From an uncultured Opitutia bacterium (GTDB lineage Bacteria > Verrucomicrobiota > Verrucomicrobiia > Opitutales > Opitutaceae): a DNA stretch of 54,434 nucleotides. Below the pieces are notes generated by a model. That model had not been told where the DNA came from. It saw only the letters and a list, made by a program, of their open reading frames with translations, and searched no databases. Below, piece after piece: positions 43,767-51,594 of this stretch (the stretch's first letter is position 1; every line of letters starts with the position of its first letter). The translations under genes were made by a program, and so were the position numbers. The stretch spans positions 1 to 54,434 of the forward strand of contig CAIJFT010000332.1 in the NCBI GenBank assembly GCA_903820035.1, given 5' to 3'.

Positions 43767-45953
43767 ATGAAACAGCCTTACCCCGTTCTGCTTGCTGTCG
43801 CCGCCGGCCTTCTGGTGTGCAATCCGTTATCCGCCGCCGGCCCGCGGGTTCTCGCGCCGGGAACGTTGCCCGATGATGTTCGGCTGGAGACGCCAAAAAG
43901 CCTCGACGGTTATTTCCCCTTCACGCCGGCGACGAACCAGGCCGCGTGGGCCGAGCGGGCGGCGCTGGTGCGCCGGCAGATTTTGGTTTCCCAGGGCTTG
44001 TGGCCGATGCCGACCAAGACGCCTTTGCAGGCGGTGATCCACGGGCGCATTGATCTGCCCGAGTACTCGGTCGAGAAGGTTTACTTTCAAAGTGCGCCCG
44101 GGTTCTACGTCACGGGTAATCTGTACCGGCCGAAGAACGTCACCGGCAAAGTTCCCGGCGTGCTCTTCGCCCACGGCCACTGGAAAGACGCGCGACTTTC
44201 CGAAGAAACCGACGCCAAGCTGCGCCAGGAAATCGCCACAGGGCAGGAACGTTTCGAGCAGGGCGGGCGCAGCCGCTTCCAGGCGATGTGTGTGCAACTC
44301 GCCCGCATGGGCTGCGTGGTGTGGCAATGGGACATGTTGAGTGATTCGGACTCGAACCAGTTTACAGCCGAGGTCGTCCATCGCTTCACGAAGCAACGCC
44401 CGGAGATGAACACGGCCGCGAACTGGGGACTCTACAGCGCGCAGGCCGAGGCGAATCTCCAGAGCATCATGGGCCTCCAGACGTGGAACGCGGTGCGCTC
44501 GCTGGATTTTCTGCTCAGTCTGCCCGAAGTCGACCCGGAGCGCACCGCGATCACCGGAGCGAGCGGCGGCGGAACCCAGACCATGCTGCTCGCGGCCATC
44601 GACCCGCGCATCAAGCTCTCCTTTCCCGCGGTCATGGTGAGTACCGGGATGCAAGGCGGCTGTACCTGTGAGAATTCGTCGCTGTTGCGGGTCAATACCG
44701 GCAATGTCGAGTTCGCCGCGCTGTTTGCGCCGAAGCCGCAGGGCATGACCACGGCCAACGACTGGACCAAGGAGATGGCGACAAAGGGCTTCCCCGAGTT
44801 GAAGCGGCACTACGCCTTCCTGGGGGCGCCCAACGAAGTGATGCTGCACCGCGGCGAGCACTTTCCCCACAACTACAACGCGGTTTCCCGCTCGGCCTTC
44901 TTCACGTGGCTCAATCAATATTTCAAACTCGGGCAAAAGACTCCGGTGCTCGAGCGGGACTTCACGCCGCTCACCCGCGAGCAGTTGTCCGTTTGGGACG
45001 CGCAGCACCCGGCCCCCAAGGCCGATGGTCCCGCGTTCGAGCGGCAACTGCTGCAGTGGTTCACGCAGGACGCGGCGCAGCAGTTGCGGGCCGCGGCGGC
45101 GGTGCCGGAAAATCTGCGCCGCACGGCCGGCGCCGCCGTCGAGGTCCTGATCGGCCGCACCTGGGCGGGGGCGGGTGACGGCGAATGGCAGCTCAAGGCC
45201 AAGGAGGATCGCGGCGACTACCTTGAGATGACCGGCCTGGTCACCAATCGTACCCACCACGAGCAGTTGCCGGTGGTGTGGCTGTATCCGAAAAAGGCTA
45301 ACGGTCGCGCCGTCCTCTGGCTCGACGACGACGGCAAGGCCGCGCTGTACGCCGCCGACGGAACCCTCAAGCCCGCCGTGCGGCAGTTGCTCGCCGCGGG
45401 CACGATTGTGCTCGGGGCCGACCTGCTGTCTCAGGGTGAATTCCTTGCCGATGGCCGCGCGGTCACCCAGACGCGCAAGGTCGCGAACCCGCGTGAATTT
45501 GCCGGCTACACCTTTGGCTACAATTCCGCGCTCTTCGCGCAACGCACCCAGGATGTGCTGACGTTGGTGAAATTCTTGCGGCAGGGCCGTGGTGGCACGC
45601 AGCCGAATCCGACGATTGTCGCCGTCGCCGGTTTTGGCGGAGCCGGTCCGGTCGCCGCGGCGGCTCGGGCACTGGCTGGCGGCGCGATCGACCGGGCCGC
45701 GGTTTCCACCGGTGGATTCCGCTTTGGCCAGCTGTTAGATTACCGCGACCCGCGCTTTCTGCCGGGCGGCGCCAAGTACCTGGACGTGCCCGGCCTGCTC
45801 GCGCTCGGGGCCCCGCACCCGCTATGGGTGGCGGGCGAGGGCGCGTCGCCGGGTATCGCATCGGACCTCTACCGGGCGAGCGCGCACCTCACCGCCTACA
45901 CCGGACCGGCCGAGGGCCGCGAAACCGCCGCCGCCACTTGGCTCTTGCAGTGA
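43767..45953 (+). CDS. Exported alpha/beta-hydrolase (acetyl xylan esterase / peptidase-S9-like)
   Basis: 728 residues with signal peptide (PVLLAVAAGLLVCNPLSAA); ATG at 43767. The N-terminal catalytic alpha/beta-hydrolase domain has an oxyanion-side LFAHGHWKD, nucleophile Ser266 in ITGASGGGTQTM, and a histidine in RGEHFPHNYN (about 364-370). The CTCENSSLLRVNTG segment after the nucleophile is characteristic of this verrucomicrobial/planctomycete esterase group. Residues ~440-728 form a second hydrolase-like half (GAGDGEWQL..., AAAARALAG) without an obvious serine motif, perhaps a degenerate copy. Likely a carbohydrate esterase. It follows namZ after a 186-bp spacer in which I see nothing specific. 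Confidence 0.85.
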   Translation: MKQPYPVLLAVAAGLLVCNPLSAAGPRVLAPGTLPDDVRLETPKSLDGYFPFTPATNQAAWAERAALVRRQILVSQGLWPMPTKTPLQAVIHGRIDLPEYSVEKVYFQSAPGFYVTGNLYRPKNVTGKVPGVLFAHGHWKDARLSEETDAKLRQEIATGQERFEQGGRSRFQAMCVQLARMGCVVWQWDMLSDSDSNQFTAEVVHRFTKQRPEMNTAANWGLYSAQAEANLQSIMGLQTWNAVRSLDFLLSLPEVDPERTAITGASGGGTQTMLLAAIDPRIKLSFPAVMVSTGMQGGCTCENSSLLRVNTGNVEFAALFAPKPQGMTTANDWTKEMATKGFPELKRHYAFLGAPNEVMLHRGEHFPHNYNAVSRSAFFTWLNQYFKLGQKTPVLERDFTPLTREQLSVWDAQHPAPKADGPAFERQLLQWFTQDAAQQLRAAAAVPENLRRTAGAAVEVLIGRTWAGAGDGEWQLKAKEDRGDYLEMTGLVTNRTHHEQLPVVWLYPKKANGRAVLWLDDDGKAALYAADGTLKPAVRQLLAAGTIVLGADLLSQGEFLADGRAVTQTRKVANPREFAGYTFGYNSALFAQRTQDVLTLVKFLRQGRGGTQPNPTIVAVAGFGGAGPVAAAARALAGGAIDRAAVSTGGFRFGQLLDYRDPRFLPGGAKYLDVPGLLALGAPHPLWVAGEGASPGIASDLYRASAHLTAYTGPAEGRETAAATWLLQ

Positions 45954-45997
45954 GTTGGCGGACCCTGACTGGATTCGCTAGCGTTTCCAGAATCAGG

Positions 45998-46070
45998 GTG
46001 GCCGCTTTGGAGCGCAGCGACCACGTGGTCCTCCGACGTGACCACGTTTTCGCCTCCGGCTCAAACGCGG
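45998..46070 (+). repeat. Family 1 palindromic element, copy C
   Basis: GTGGCCGCTTTGGAGCGCAG, then ACGTGGTC (46023-46030) and its complement GACCACGT, then TTTCGCCTCCGGCTCAAACG. The inner 8-bp stem is perfect, the outer stem imperfect. It lies between the esterase and the sulfatase. Confidence 0.8.
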
Positions 46071-46180
46071 GTACAAAGAGTTCGGCACCGCTCGAGTCGT
46101 CTTGCGGCGGGATGCTTGGCCGGCGGCGGCCGCGCCCCGGCATCGACAATCCGGTGTGCCCGGCAATGCTGCGTCGGATC

Positions 46181-47659
46181 ATGAAACAGATCCGCCCCTT
46201 CCTGTTGCTCGTGTCCCTCCTGCTGGCCGCCCGGTGCATGGCGGCGGACCGGCCCAACGTTATCTACATCCTCTCCGACGACGTCGGTTACGGGGACATC
46301 GGCTGCTACGGCGCCAATCAGGTCAAGACGCCGAACCTCGACCGGCTCGCCCGCGAAGGTCTCCGGTTTACGGATGCGCACGCCACCGCCTCGGTCTGCA
46401 CGCCGACGCGTTTCGCGTTCATGACCGGCCGCTACGCGTGGCGGCAGCCCGGCACCGGCATCGCCGCGGGCAATGCGACGCTGCTCATCCCCGTTGGCAC
46501 GCCGACCGTGGCCTCGGTGCTGAAGGCCGCGGGTTACCGCACCGGCATCGTTGGCAAGTGGCACCTCGGGCTCGGCGAGACGCCGCCCGACTTCAACCGT
46601 GAGATCAAGCCGGGCCCCAACGAACTCGGCTTCGACTACAGCTTCATCATTCCCGCGACCGGCGACCGGACCCCGTGCGTGTTCGTCGAGGATCGCTTCG
46701 TGGTCGGCCTCGACCCGAAGGACCCGATTGCCGTCAGTTACGGCCAGCGCATCGGGAGTGACCCGACCGGGGTTGAACGTCCCGATTTGCTCAAGATCAA
46801 GGCCGGCCCCGGGCACGGTCAGGCGATCATCAACGGCATCAGCCGCATCGGCTACATGACCGGCGGGCAAAAGGCGCGCTGGGTTGACGAGGACATCGCC
46901 GACACCCTGACGAAAAAGGCGGTCGCTTTCATCGAGCGCCAAAAAGCCGGACAGCCGTTCTTCCTCTACCTCGCGCCGCACGACATCCACGAGCCGATGG
47001 TGCCGCATCCGCGGTTTCGCGGCACCAGTGGCTGCGGCTGGCGCGGTGACGTGATTCACCAACTCGACTGGTCCGTCGGCGAAGTGCTCGCCGCGCTCGA
47101 TCGCCTTGGCCTTGCGCAGGACACGCTGGTGATTTTCACCTCCGACAATGGCGGTGCGATCAAGAACACGTACGACGACGGCACCAACGACCTGCACGCC
47201 AAGCAGCCGCCCAACGGCGTACTGCGCGGCTTCAAGGGTGCGCTCTATGAAGGCGGCAACCGCGTACCCTTCCTTGCGCGTTGGCCGGGGCGCATTCCGG
47301 CCGGCGGCGAGTCCGCGGCGTTGATGGCCCACCTCGATACGTTGCCCATGCTCGCGGCGTTGGCGGGCCAAAAGATTCCGGCGGGCGGCTCGCCCGATGG
47401 GGTCAACGTCCTGGCTGCGCTGCTCGGGGAAAAAGGGGCGAAGGGACGTGAGACCCTTGTGCTGCAGAACAACCACCAGGCGCCGCTCGCGCTGCGGGTG
47501 GGAACGTGGAAATTGATTCAGCGCCCCAACGGCTCCTCTGAGCTCTACGACTTGGCCTCTGACCTGAAGGAGGAGCACGACCTTGCCGCGCGGGAAACCG
47601 AACGCGTAAAGACGATGACCGCCCAACTCGCCGCCGAGCGCGCGAAGTCGGGCGGTTGA
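46181..47659 (+). CDS. Exported type I sulfatase (alkaline-phosphatase superfamily)
   Basis: 492 residues. Signal peptide MKQIRPFLLLVSLLLAARCMA; start at 46181 (an in-frame ATG at 46166 would add five residues). Sulfatase signature CTPTR with formylglycine-precursor Cys73 (ASVCTPTRFAFMTGRYAW). Metal-binding aspartates are in YILSDDVGYGD (Asp33-34) and TSDNGG. Also present are VGKWHLG and APHDIHEPMVPHP. It should cleave a sulfate ester, probably on a polysaccharide, after maturation by a formylglycine-generating enzyme or anaerobic maturase not seen here. Together with the esterase upstream it fits degradation of sulfated, acetylated glycans. Its upstream spacer is mostly repeat copy C. Confidence 0.95.
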   Translation: MKQIRPFLLLVSLLLAARCMAADRPNVIYILSDDVGYGDIGCYGANQVKTPNLDRLAREGLRFTDAHATASVCTPTRFAFMTGRYAWRQPGTGIAAGNATLLIPVGTPTVASVLKAAGYRTGIVGKWHLGLGETPPDFNREIKPGPNELGFDYSFIIPATGDRTPCVFVEDRFVVGLDPKDPIAVSYGQRIGSDPTGVERPDLLKIKAGPGHGQAIINGISRIGYMTGGQKARWVDEDIADTLTKKAVAFIERQKAGQPFFLYLAPHDIHEPMVPHPRFRGTSGCGWRGDVIHQLDWSVGEVLAALDRLGLAQDTLVIFTSDNGGAIKNTYDDGTNDLHAKQPPNGVLRGFKGALYEGGNRVPFLARWPGRIPAGGESAALMAHLDTLPMLAALAGQKIPAGGSPDGVNVLAALLGEKGAKGRETLVLQNNHQAPLALRVGTWKLIQRPNGSSELYDLASDLKEEHDLAARETERVKTMTAQLAAERAKSGG

Positions 47660-47705
47660 AAAGTGAGCTCTGTAGTCCATCGCATGATGCAACCCTGCGC
47701 GTGAT

Positions 47706-47776
47706 GTAGCCCTGCACGTGAGCGCAGGGACCTGATTGGGCATTCCATTGCTCCCTGCGCTCACGCGCAGGGCTAC
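47706..47776. repeat. GTAGCCCTGCGC-type double element, best copy
   Basis: Left arm begins GTAGCCCTGCACGTGAGCGC (47706-47730) and the right arm (47752-47776) ends CACGCGCAGGGCTAC. The two 25-nt arms are reverse complements at 24 of 25 positions, and each arm itself contains a shorter CCCTGCGC/GCGCAGGG hairpin. It lies between the sulfatase and ThuA genes. Confidence 0.85.
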
Positions 47777-47832
47777 AGGCCACGCGTCGGTCTTCCCCTT
47801 TTTTGCCGCTCAACCTTCAACTGCAGCTCCCC

Positions 47833-48774
47833 ATGCTCCGCTTCAACCGCTCTCTGACGCTCGCTGCGCTCGCCCTGGTGGGCGCGGCGGAACTTTTCGC
47901 CGCCGTGCCGATGACCAAGGTCATGCTCCTCACCGGGCAGTCCAGCAAGTACCACGACTGGACGAAAAGTGCTCCGCTCGTGAAGTCCTATCTCGACCAG
48001 ACGGGGCTCTTTGCCGTCGACGTCGTCACCACGCCGCCGGCCGGGGCGGACATGGCGGGGTTCAATCCGAAGTTCGCGGACTACGCCGCGATCGTGATAG
48101 TCTACGAGGGCGCCGAGTGGCCCGCGGCGACGAAGGCGGCCTTTGTTGCCTACATGAAGAAGGGCGGCGGCCTCGTCACGATCCATGATACCGACAACGC
48201 CTTTCCGTTCTGGCCCGAGTGGAACGAGATGATCGGCGTCGGCGGCTGGGGCATGAAACCCGACGGCGGCATCGGCGCGCGCAATGAGAGTTGGGGGCCA
48301 AAGCTCCGTTGGCGCGACGGGCAGGTGATCTTCGATGCGACCACACCCGGCAACGCCACGCATCCGGCCCGCCACGACTTTCCGGTTGTGACGCGGACTG
48401 CCGCGCATCCGGTGATGCAGGGGATTCCCGCGTCGTGGCTGCATGCCAACGACGAAATCTACAGCCAACTGCGTGGTCCGGCAAAAAACGTGCGCGTGCT
48501 GGCGACGGCGTTGGCCGACAAGACCCGTTTCCCAACGGCGACGGGTGAACACGAGCCGATGTTGATGGCGATCAGCTACGGCCAAGGGCGCGTCTTTCAC
48601 TCCACGCTCGGTCACGTCGGACCCAACGACAAGCCGCCGTACACCTCGCTGGTGTGTGCCGGGTTTATCGTGACCTTGCAGCGCGGCACCGAATGGGCGG
48701 CCAGCGGCACGGTCACGCAAACGCTTCCCGCCGACTTCCCGACCGCGGAGAAGACCTCGCTGCGGCTGAAATAA
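47833..48774 (+). CDS. Exported ThuA-domain protein (class I glutamine-amidotransferase-like fold)
   Basis: 313 residues with a signal peptide (SLTLAALALVGAAELFA); ATG at 47833 begins it. The ThuA fold is seen in VMLLTGQSSKYHDWTKSAPLVK, AAIVIVYEGAEWP, YMKKGGGLVTIHDTDNAF (the equivalent of the amidotransferase turn, without the catalytic Cys) and SYGQGRVFHSTLGHVG near the end. ThuA is required for trehalose/maltose-like disaccharide use in rhizobia, and the family is common next to sugar-oxidising dehydrogenases, sulfatases and cytochromes in this phylum. The exact activity is unknown. It lies just after the sulfatase, separated by a repeat. Confidence 0.9.
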   Translation: MLRFNRSLTLAALALVGAAELFAAVPMTKVMLLTGQSSKYHDWTKSAPLVKSYLDQTGLFAVDVVTTPPAGADMAGFNPKFADYAAIVIVYEGAEWPAATKAAFVAYMKKGGGLVTIHDTDNAFPFWPEWNEMIGVGGWGMKPDGGIGARNESWGPKLRWRDGQVIFDATTPGNATHPARHDFPVVTRTAAHPVMQGIPASWLHANDEIYSQLRGPAKNVRVLATALADKTRFPTATGEHEPMLMAISYGQGRVFHSTLGHVGPNDKPPYTSLVCAGFIVTLQRGTEWAASGTVTQTLPADFPTAEKTSLRLK

Positions 48775-48777
48775 GGT

Positions 48778-48858
48778 GTAGCCCGCGGCGTGAGCCGCGG
48801 GTCCTTGCGGAAATTGGGCTCCCTCACGGTCAGTCCCTGCGCTCACGCGCCGGGCTAC
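48778..48858. repeat. GTAGCCC-type double element after the ThuA gene
   Basis: Begins GTAGCCCGCGGCGTGAGCCG (48778) and ends GCTCACGCGCCGGGCTAC (48858). It starts 3 bp after the TAA of the ThuA gene. Inner hairpin CCCGCGGC-GTGA-GCCGCGGG is perfect. The 48775-49090 spacer holds only this element, family 1 copy D and part of a TGTAGGCC-type repeat. Confidence 0.75.
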
Positions 48859-48940
48859 GGGCGACCTGGGCTTTTAGGGTGGAGGCGGGCCAAACGTGAA
48901 CGGCCCGATATTGGCCCGCTCGACTGGATGGACTCTTCTC

Positions 48941-49018
48941 GTCGCCGCGTTTGAGCGGAAGGCGAAAGCGTGGACACGCGTCAGGACCACGTTGTCGCCG
49001 CGCGCCAACGTGGCTACG
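48941..49018 (-). repeat. Family 1 palindromic element, copy D
   Basis: On the minus strand it reads GTAGCCACGTTGGCGCGCGG, CGACAACGTGGTCCTGACGC, GTGTCCACGCTTTCGCC and then TCAAACGCGGCGAC, aligning with copies A-C over its whole length. It lies between two convergent genes. Confidence 0.8.
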
Positions 49019-49068
49019 ACATGGTTGAAATTGCGTTCGGTGGTTGGACTTTAAGGGATCGCTTATGA

Positions 49069-49096
49069 AGCGCCCGGCCGCCGGTCGGGCCTACAG
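49069..49096 (-). repeat. TGTAGGCC-type repeat at the DapA-like gene end
   Basis: On the minus strand it reads TGTAGGCCCGACCGGCGGCC then GGGCGCT. It contains the TAG stop (49091-49093) of the gene that ends here, so the last codon and stop are contributed by repeat sequence. Similar to 40957-40983. Confidence 0.6.
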
Positions 49097-50002
49097 CGGC
49101 AGTCGCTTCCGCTCGCGCAGCGCGGTGCGCAACACGGCTAAGGCGGCGGCCCGCTCCGCGCCGGCGACTTCCAGGCGCGGCGCGCGGACGGTCGCCGTGC
49201 CGGTGCCCGTTTCCGCCTGCACGAGTTTGATCAGCTGGACGAACTTCGGCACCGTATCGAGCCGCAGCAGGGGCAGGAACCAGCGGTAGATCGCGTCGGC
49301 CCGCGCGGTGTCGCCGGCCATGGCCGCGTTGAACAACGCCACCGATTCGACCGGGAACGCATTCACCAGCCCCGCGATCCAGCCCGTCGCGCCGACGCGG
49401 ATACCCTCGACAATTCCGTCGTCCATGCCGACCAGGAGCGTGAGCCGGTTACCGAGGATGGCCTTTAATGCGGTGACGCGGCGCGTGTCGCCGCTCGACT
49501 CCTTGACTGCGGCAAGGTTCGGGTGCGCCGCCGCCAGCTCAGCCACCTGCGCGGGCAGGAAGTCGGTTTTGTAGGCGGGCGGGTTGTTGTAGAGCATGCA
49601 GGACAACGGGGTCGCGCCGATGACGGCGGAGACGTGGGCCTTCATTTCGCGCCAGTCGGTGCTGTAGACGTACGGCGGCAAAACCATCAGCCCGCGGCAA
49701 CCAGCCTTCGCGCCGGCCCGGGCGAGGGCGACGGCTTCGCCGGTACTCAGCGCAGCGATGCCCAACACGACCGGAGCGCGCCGGCCGACTGCACGCACCG
49801 CGGTCGTGACGACGGCGATTTTCTCCTCGAAAGAGAGCGTGGCCGCTTCCCCGAGCGAGCCGCAGCACACGAGCCCGGTGCAGCCGCTGTCGATCATCCA
49901 GCGGCAGTGGCGGGCAAACGCCACCTGGTCGATCGCGCCGTTTGGACGCAGGTTCGTGGTGAGGGCGGGCAGGACACCGGTCCAGGTCATCGGGGAGGGC
50001 AT
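49091..50002 (-). CDS. DapA/NAL-family lyase, probable 1-pyrroline-4-hydroxy-2-carboxylate deaminase
   Basis: 303-residue Schiff-base aldolase-fold protein. The catalytic Lys167 lies in LAAVKESSGD and the Tyr138 of the proton relay in SCMLYNNPPAY. The GxxGE substrate motif reads GSLGE (residues 48-52). The family alone would allow many substrates. The hydroxyproline epimerase and FAD oxidase immediately upstream make it most likely LhpC, which deaminates and dehydrates pyrroline-4-hydroxy-2-carboxylate to alpha-ketoglutarate semialdehyde. Two in-frame ATGs (50002 and 49990) could start it. A 332-bp spacer separates it from the oxidase gene, so it may have its own promoter. Confidence 0.8.
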   Translation of the reverse strand: MPSPMTWTGVLPALTTNLRPNGAIDQVAFARHCRWMIDSGCTGLVCCGSLGEAATLSFEEKIAVVTTAVRAVGRRAPVVLGIAALSTGEAVALARAGAKAGCRGLMVLPPYVYSTDWREMKAHVSAVIGATPLSCMLYNNPPAYKTDFLPAQVAELAAAHPNLAAVKESSGDTRRVTALKAILGNRLTLLVGMDDGIVEGIRVGATGWIAGLVNAFPVESVALFNAAMAGDTARADAIYRWFLPLLRLDTVPKFVQLIKLVQAETGTGTATVRAPRLEVAGAERAAALAVLRTALRERKRLPL

Positions 50003-50334
50003 GGGCGGAAAGGGAGAAGGATGAGCGGGGGCAAGCGGGGGAACGAGCCTAGGAGATGATTCCGTCGCAGCCGCCGCGGCGATTTATTTTTCAAAAACGC
50101 GCAGGAGGCCAAACGGTGGGTTTTCGGCAAACAATGCCTTTGAAGGTAATTTCCGCCGTTGGCTCACCGCTCCTCCTCTCGCCGCCAAGGCGCCGCCGTT
50201 GACGTGAGCGCACGTGTCATTGCTAAAAAAAACACGCGAATGCGCGCAATGCGCGAAACCAATCCCTTCGCTTTCGCGCGCTTCGGGTCATCGCCTGACC
50301 TTCCTGTACAGGATCCAACCGCAGCGAGGCACGC
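50003..50334. other. 332-bp spacer within the hydroxyproline gene group
   Basis: No gene or clear terminator seen on either strand. There are A-rich and T-rich tracts around 50080-50096 and 50224-50231, which could belong to a promoter for the DapA-like gene, but I cannot place hexamers with confidence. Confidence 0.4.
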
Positions 50335-51594
50335 TCACGCGTAACGGTCGGGGCTCAACTGGCCGATCGAATGGGAGGGCGGCTCGCCGGCGATGATTTC
50401 GCCGACAAGTTGTCCGGTGATGGGCGCCAGGCTCAGTCCCATCATGGCGTGGGCGGTCGCGGCCGTGAGGTTGTCGTAGGCGGCGAATCGGCCGACATAC
50501 GGCAGGCCGTCGGGCGCACAGGGTCGCAGGCCGCGCCATACCGGCGCATCACGAAAATCCGCAGGCTTGAATTCCGGGAAGTAGTGCGGCACGGCCGCGA
50601 TGATGCCCTCAACGCGGTTGCGTTGAATCGATTCGTCGAGGCCTACGATTTCCATCGTGCCGCCGATGCGCAGGGTTGATCCCATCGGCGTCACCGCCAC
50701 GCGGGCTTCGCTGAAAATCGAACACAACTCCGGCAACTGCCGCGGACGTGTTAACGTGAGGCTGTAGCCCTTGCCGGCTTGCATCGGCAGTCGCAGCCGC
50801 AGCGGGCGGACCATCCCTGGCGACCAAGCGCCGCCCGCGAGTACGAACTCATCCGCCGACAGGTCGCCGGCGGGCGTCTGCGCGGCGATAATTCGGCGGC
50901 CCTCTGTGCGCCAGCCGGTGATTTCCGTCTGCCAGCGGAAGTCGACGCCGGCCGCGACGAGTGCGCGGGTGAGGGCGGTGACGAAACGGGACGGCGAGAG
51001 GTGCGCGTCGCGGGGGAAATAGATCGCGCCGGCGATGCTCATGCGCACGCCGGGATCGAGCTCGGCGGCGCGCGCTGCGGAGCAAACCTCCGCCGGTACG
51101 CCGAGGTCGCGCGCCCGCGCGGCAAACGCCGCTTCGTGGACGAGGGTTTCCTCGTCGCGGCACAACATCAGGAGTCCGCGCGGGACGAGCCCGAAGTCGT
51201 CGGGGAGTGTTGCGGCCAGTTGCACATAGCGTTCCCGGCTGGCGAAATTCAAATCGCGCAATAACGGCGCCGCGCGGGCAACGTGGCCCGCGTTGCAGGC
51301 TTGCATGAAGCGCAGACCCCAACCGATCAGCTCGGCGCTGAGCCGCGGGCGGATGTAGAACGGACTCCTCGGGTTGAGCATCCACTTCAACCCGAGCGCG
51401 ACCATGCCCGGTGCCGCCAGCGGTACGAAATGGCTCGGCACAATCATGCCGGCGTTCCCGAAGGAGCAGCCGTCCCGGTCGGCGGGGTTGCGCTCGACGA
51501 CGGTCACCGCAAAGCCGCGTTGCCGCAGCGAATACGCGCAGCACAATCCGATGACGCCCGCGCCGCAGACGACGACATGTGGGTTGCCGCTCAT
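50335..51594 (-). CDS. FAD-dependent D-amino-acid dehydrogenase, probable D-hydroxyproline dehydrogenase
   Basis: 419 residues of the DadA-like DAO superfamily. FAD-binding loop VVVCGAGVIGLCCAYSL (GxGxxG at 11-16), VVERN after beta-2, and a C-terminal FAD-contacting stretch (APVWRGLRPCAPDGLPYVG then AHAMMGLSLAPITGQLVGE) are visible. Its ATG overlaps the stop of the hydroxyproline epimerase gene by 4 bp (ATGA, 51591-51594). This is the basis for calling it the dehydrogenase that oxidises cis-4-hydroxy-D-proline to pyrroline-4-hydroxy-2-carboxylate, rather than a D-alanine or glycine oxidase. Electrons probably pass to the respiratory chain. Family is certain; substrate is inferred. Confidence 0.88.
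   Translation of the reverse strand: MSGNPHVVVCGAGVIGLCCAYSLRQRGFAVTVVERNPADRDGCSFGNAGMIVPSHFVPLAAPGMVALGLKWMLNPRSPFYIRPRLSAELIGWGLRFMQACNAGHVARAAPLLRDLNFASRERYVQLAATLPDDFGLVPRGLLMLCRDEETLVHEAAFAARARDLGVPAEVCSAARAAELDPGVRMSIAGAIYFPRDAHLSPSRFVTALTRALVAAGVDFRWQTEITGWRTEGRRIIAAQTPAGDLSADEFVLAGGAWSPGMVRPLRLRLPMQAGKGYSLTLTRPRQLPELCSIFSEARVAVTPMGSTLRIGGTMEIVGLDESIQRNRVEGIIAAVPHYFPEFKPADFRDAPVWRGLRPCAPDGLPYVGRFAAYDNLTAATAHAMMGLSLAPITGQLVGEIIAGEPPSHSIGQLSPDRYA

Noticed and set aside
43827-45542. 571-codon minus-strand frame opposite the esterase
   Set aside because: Same reason: antisense of a clear exported hydrolase.
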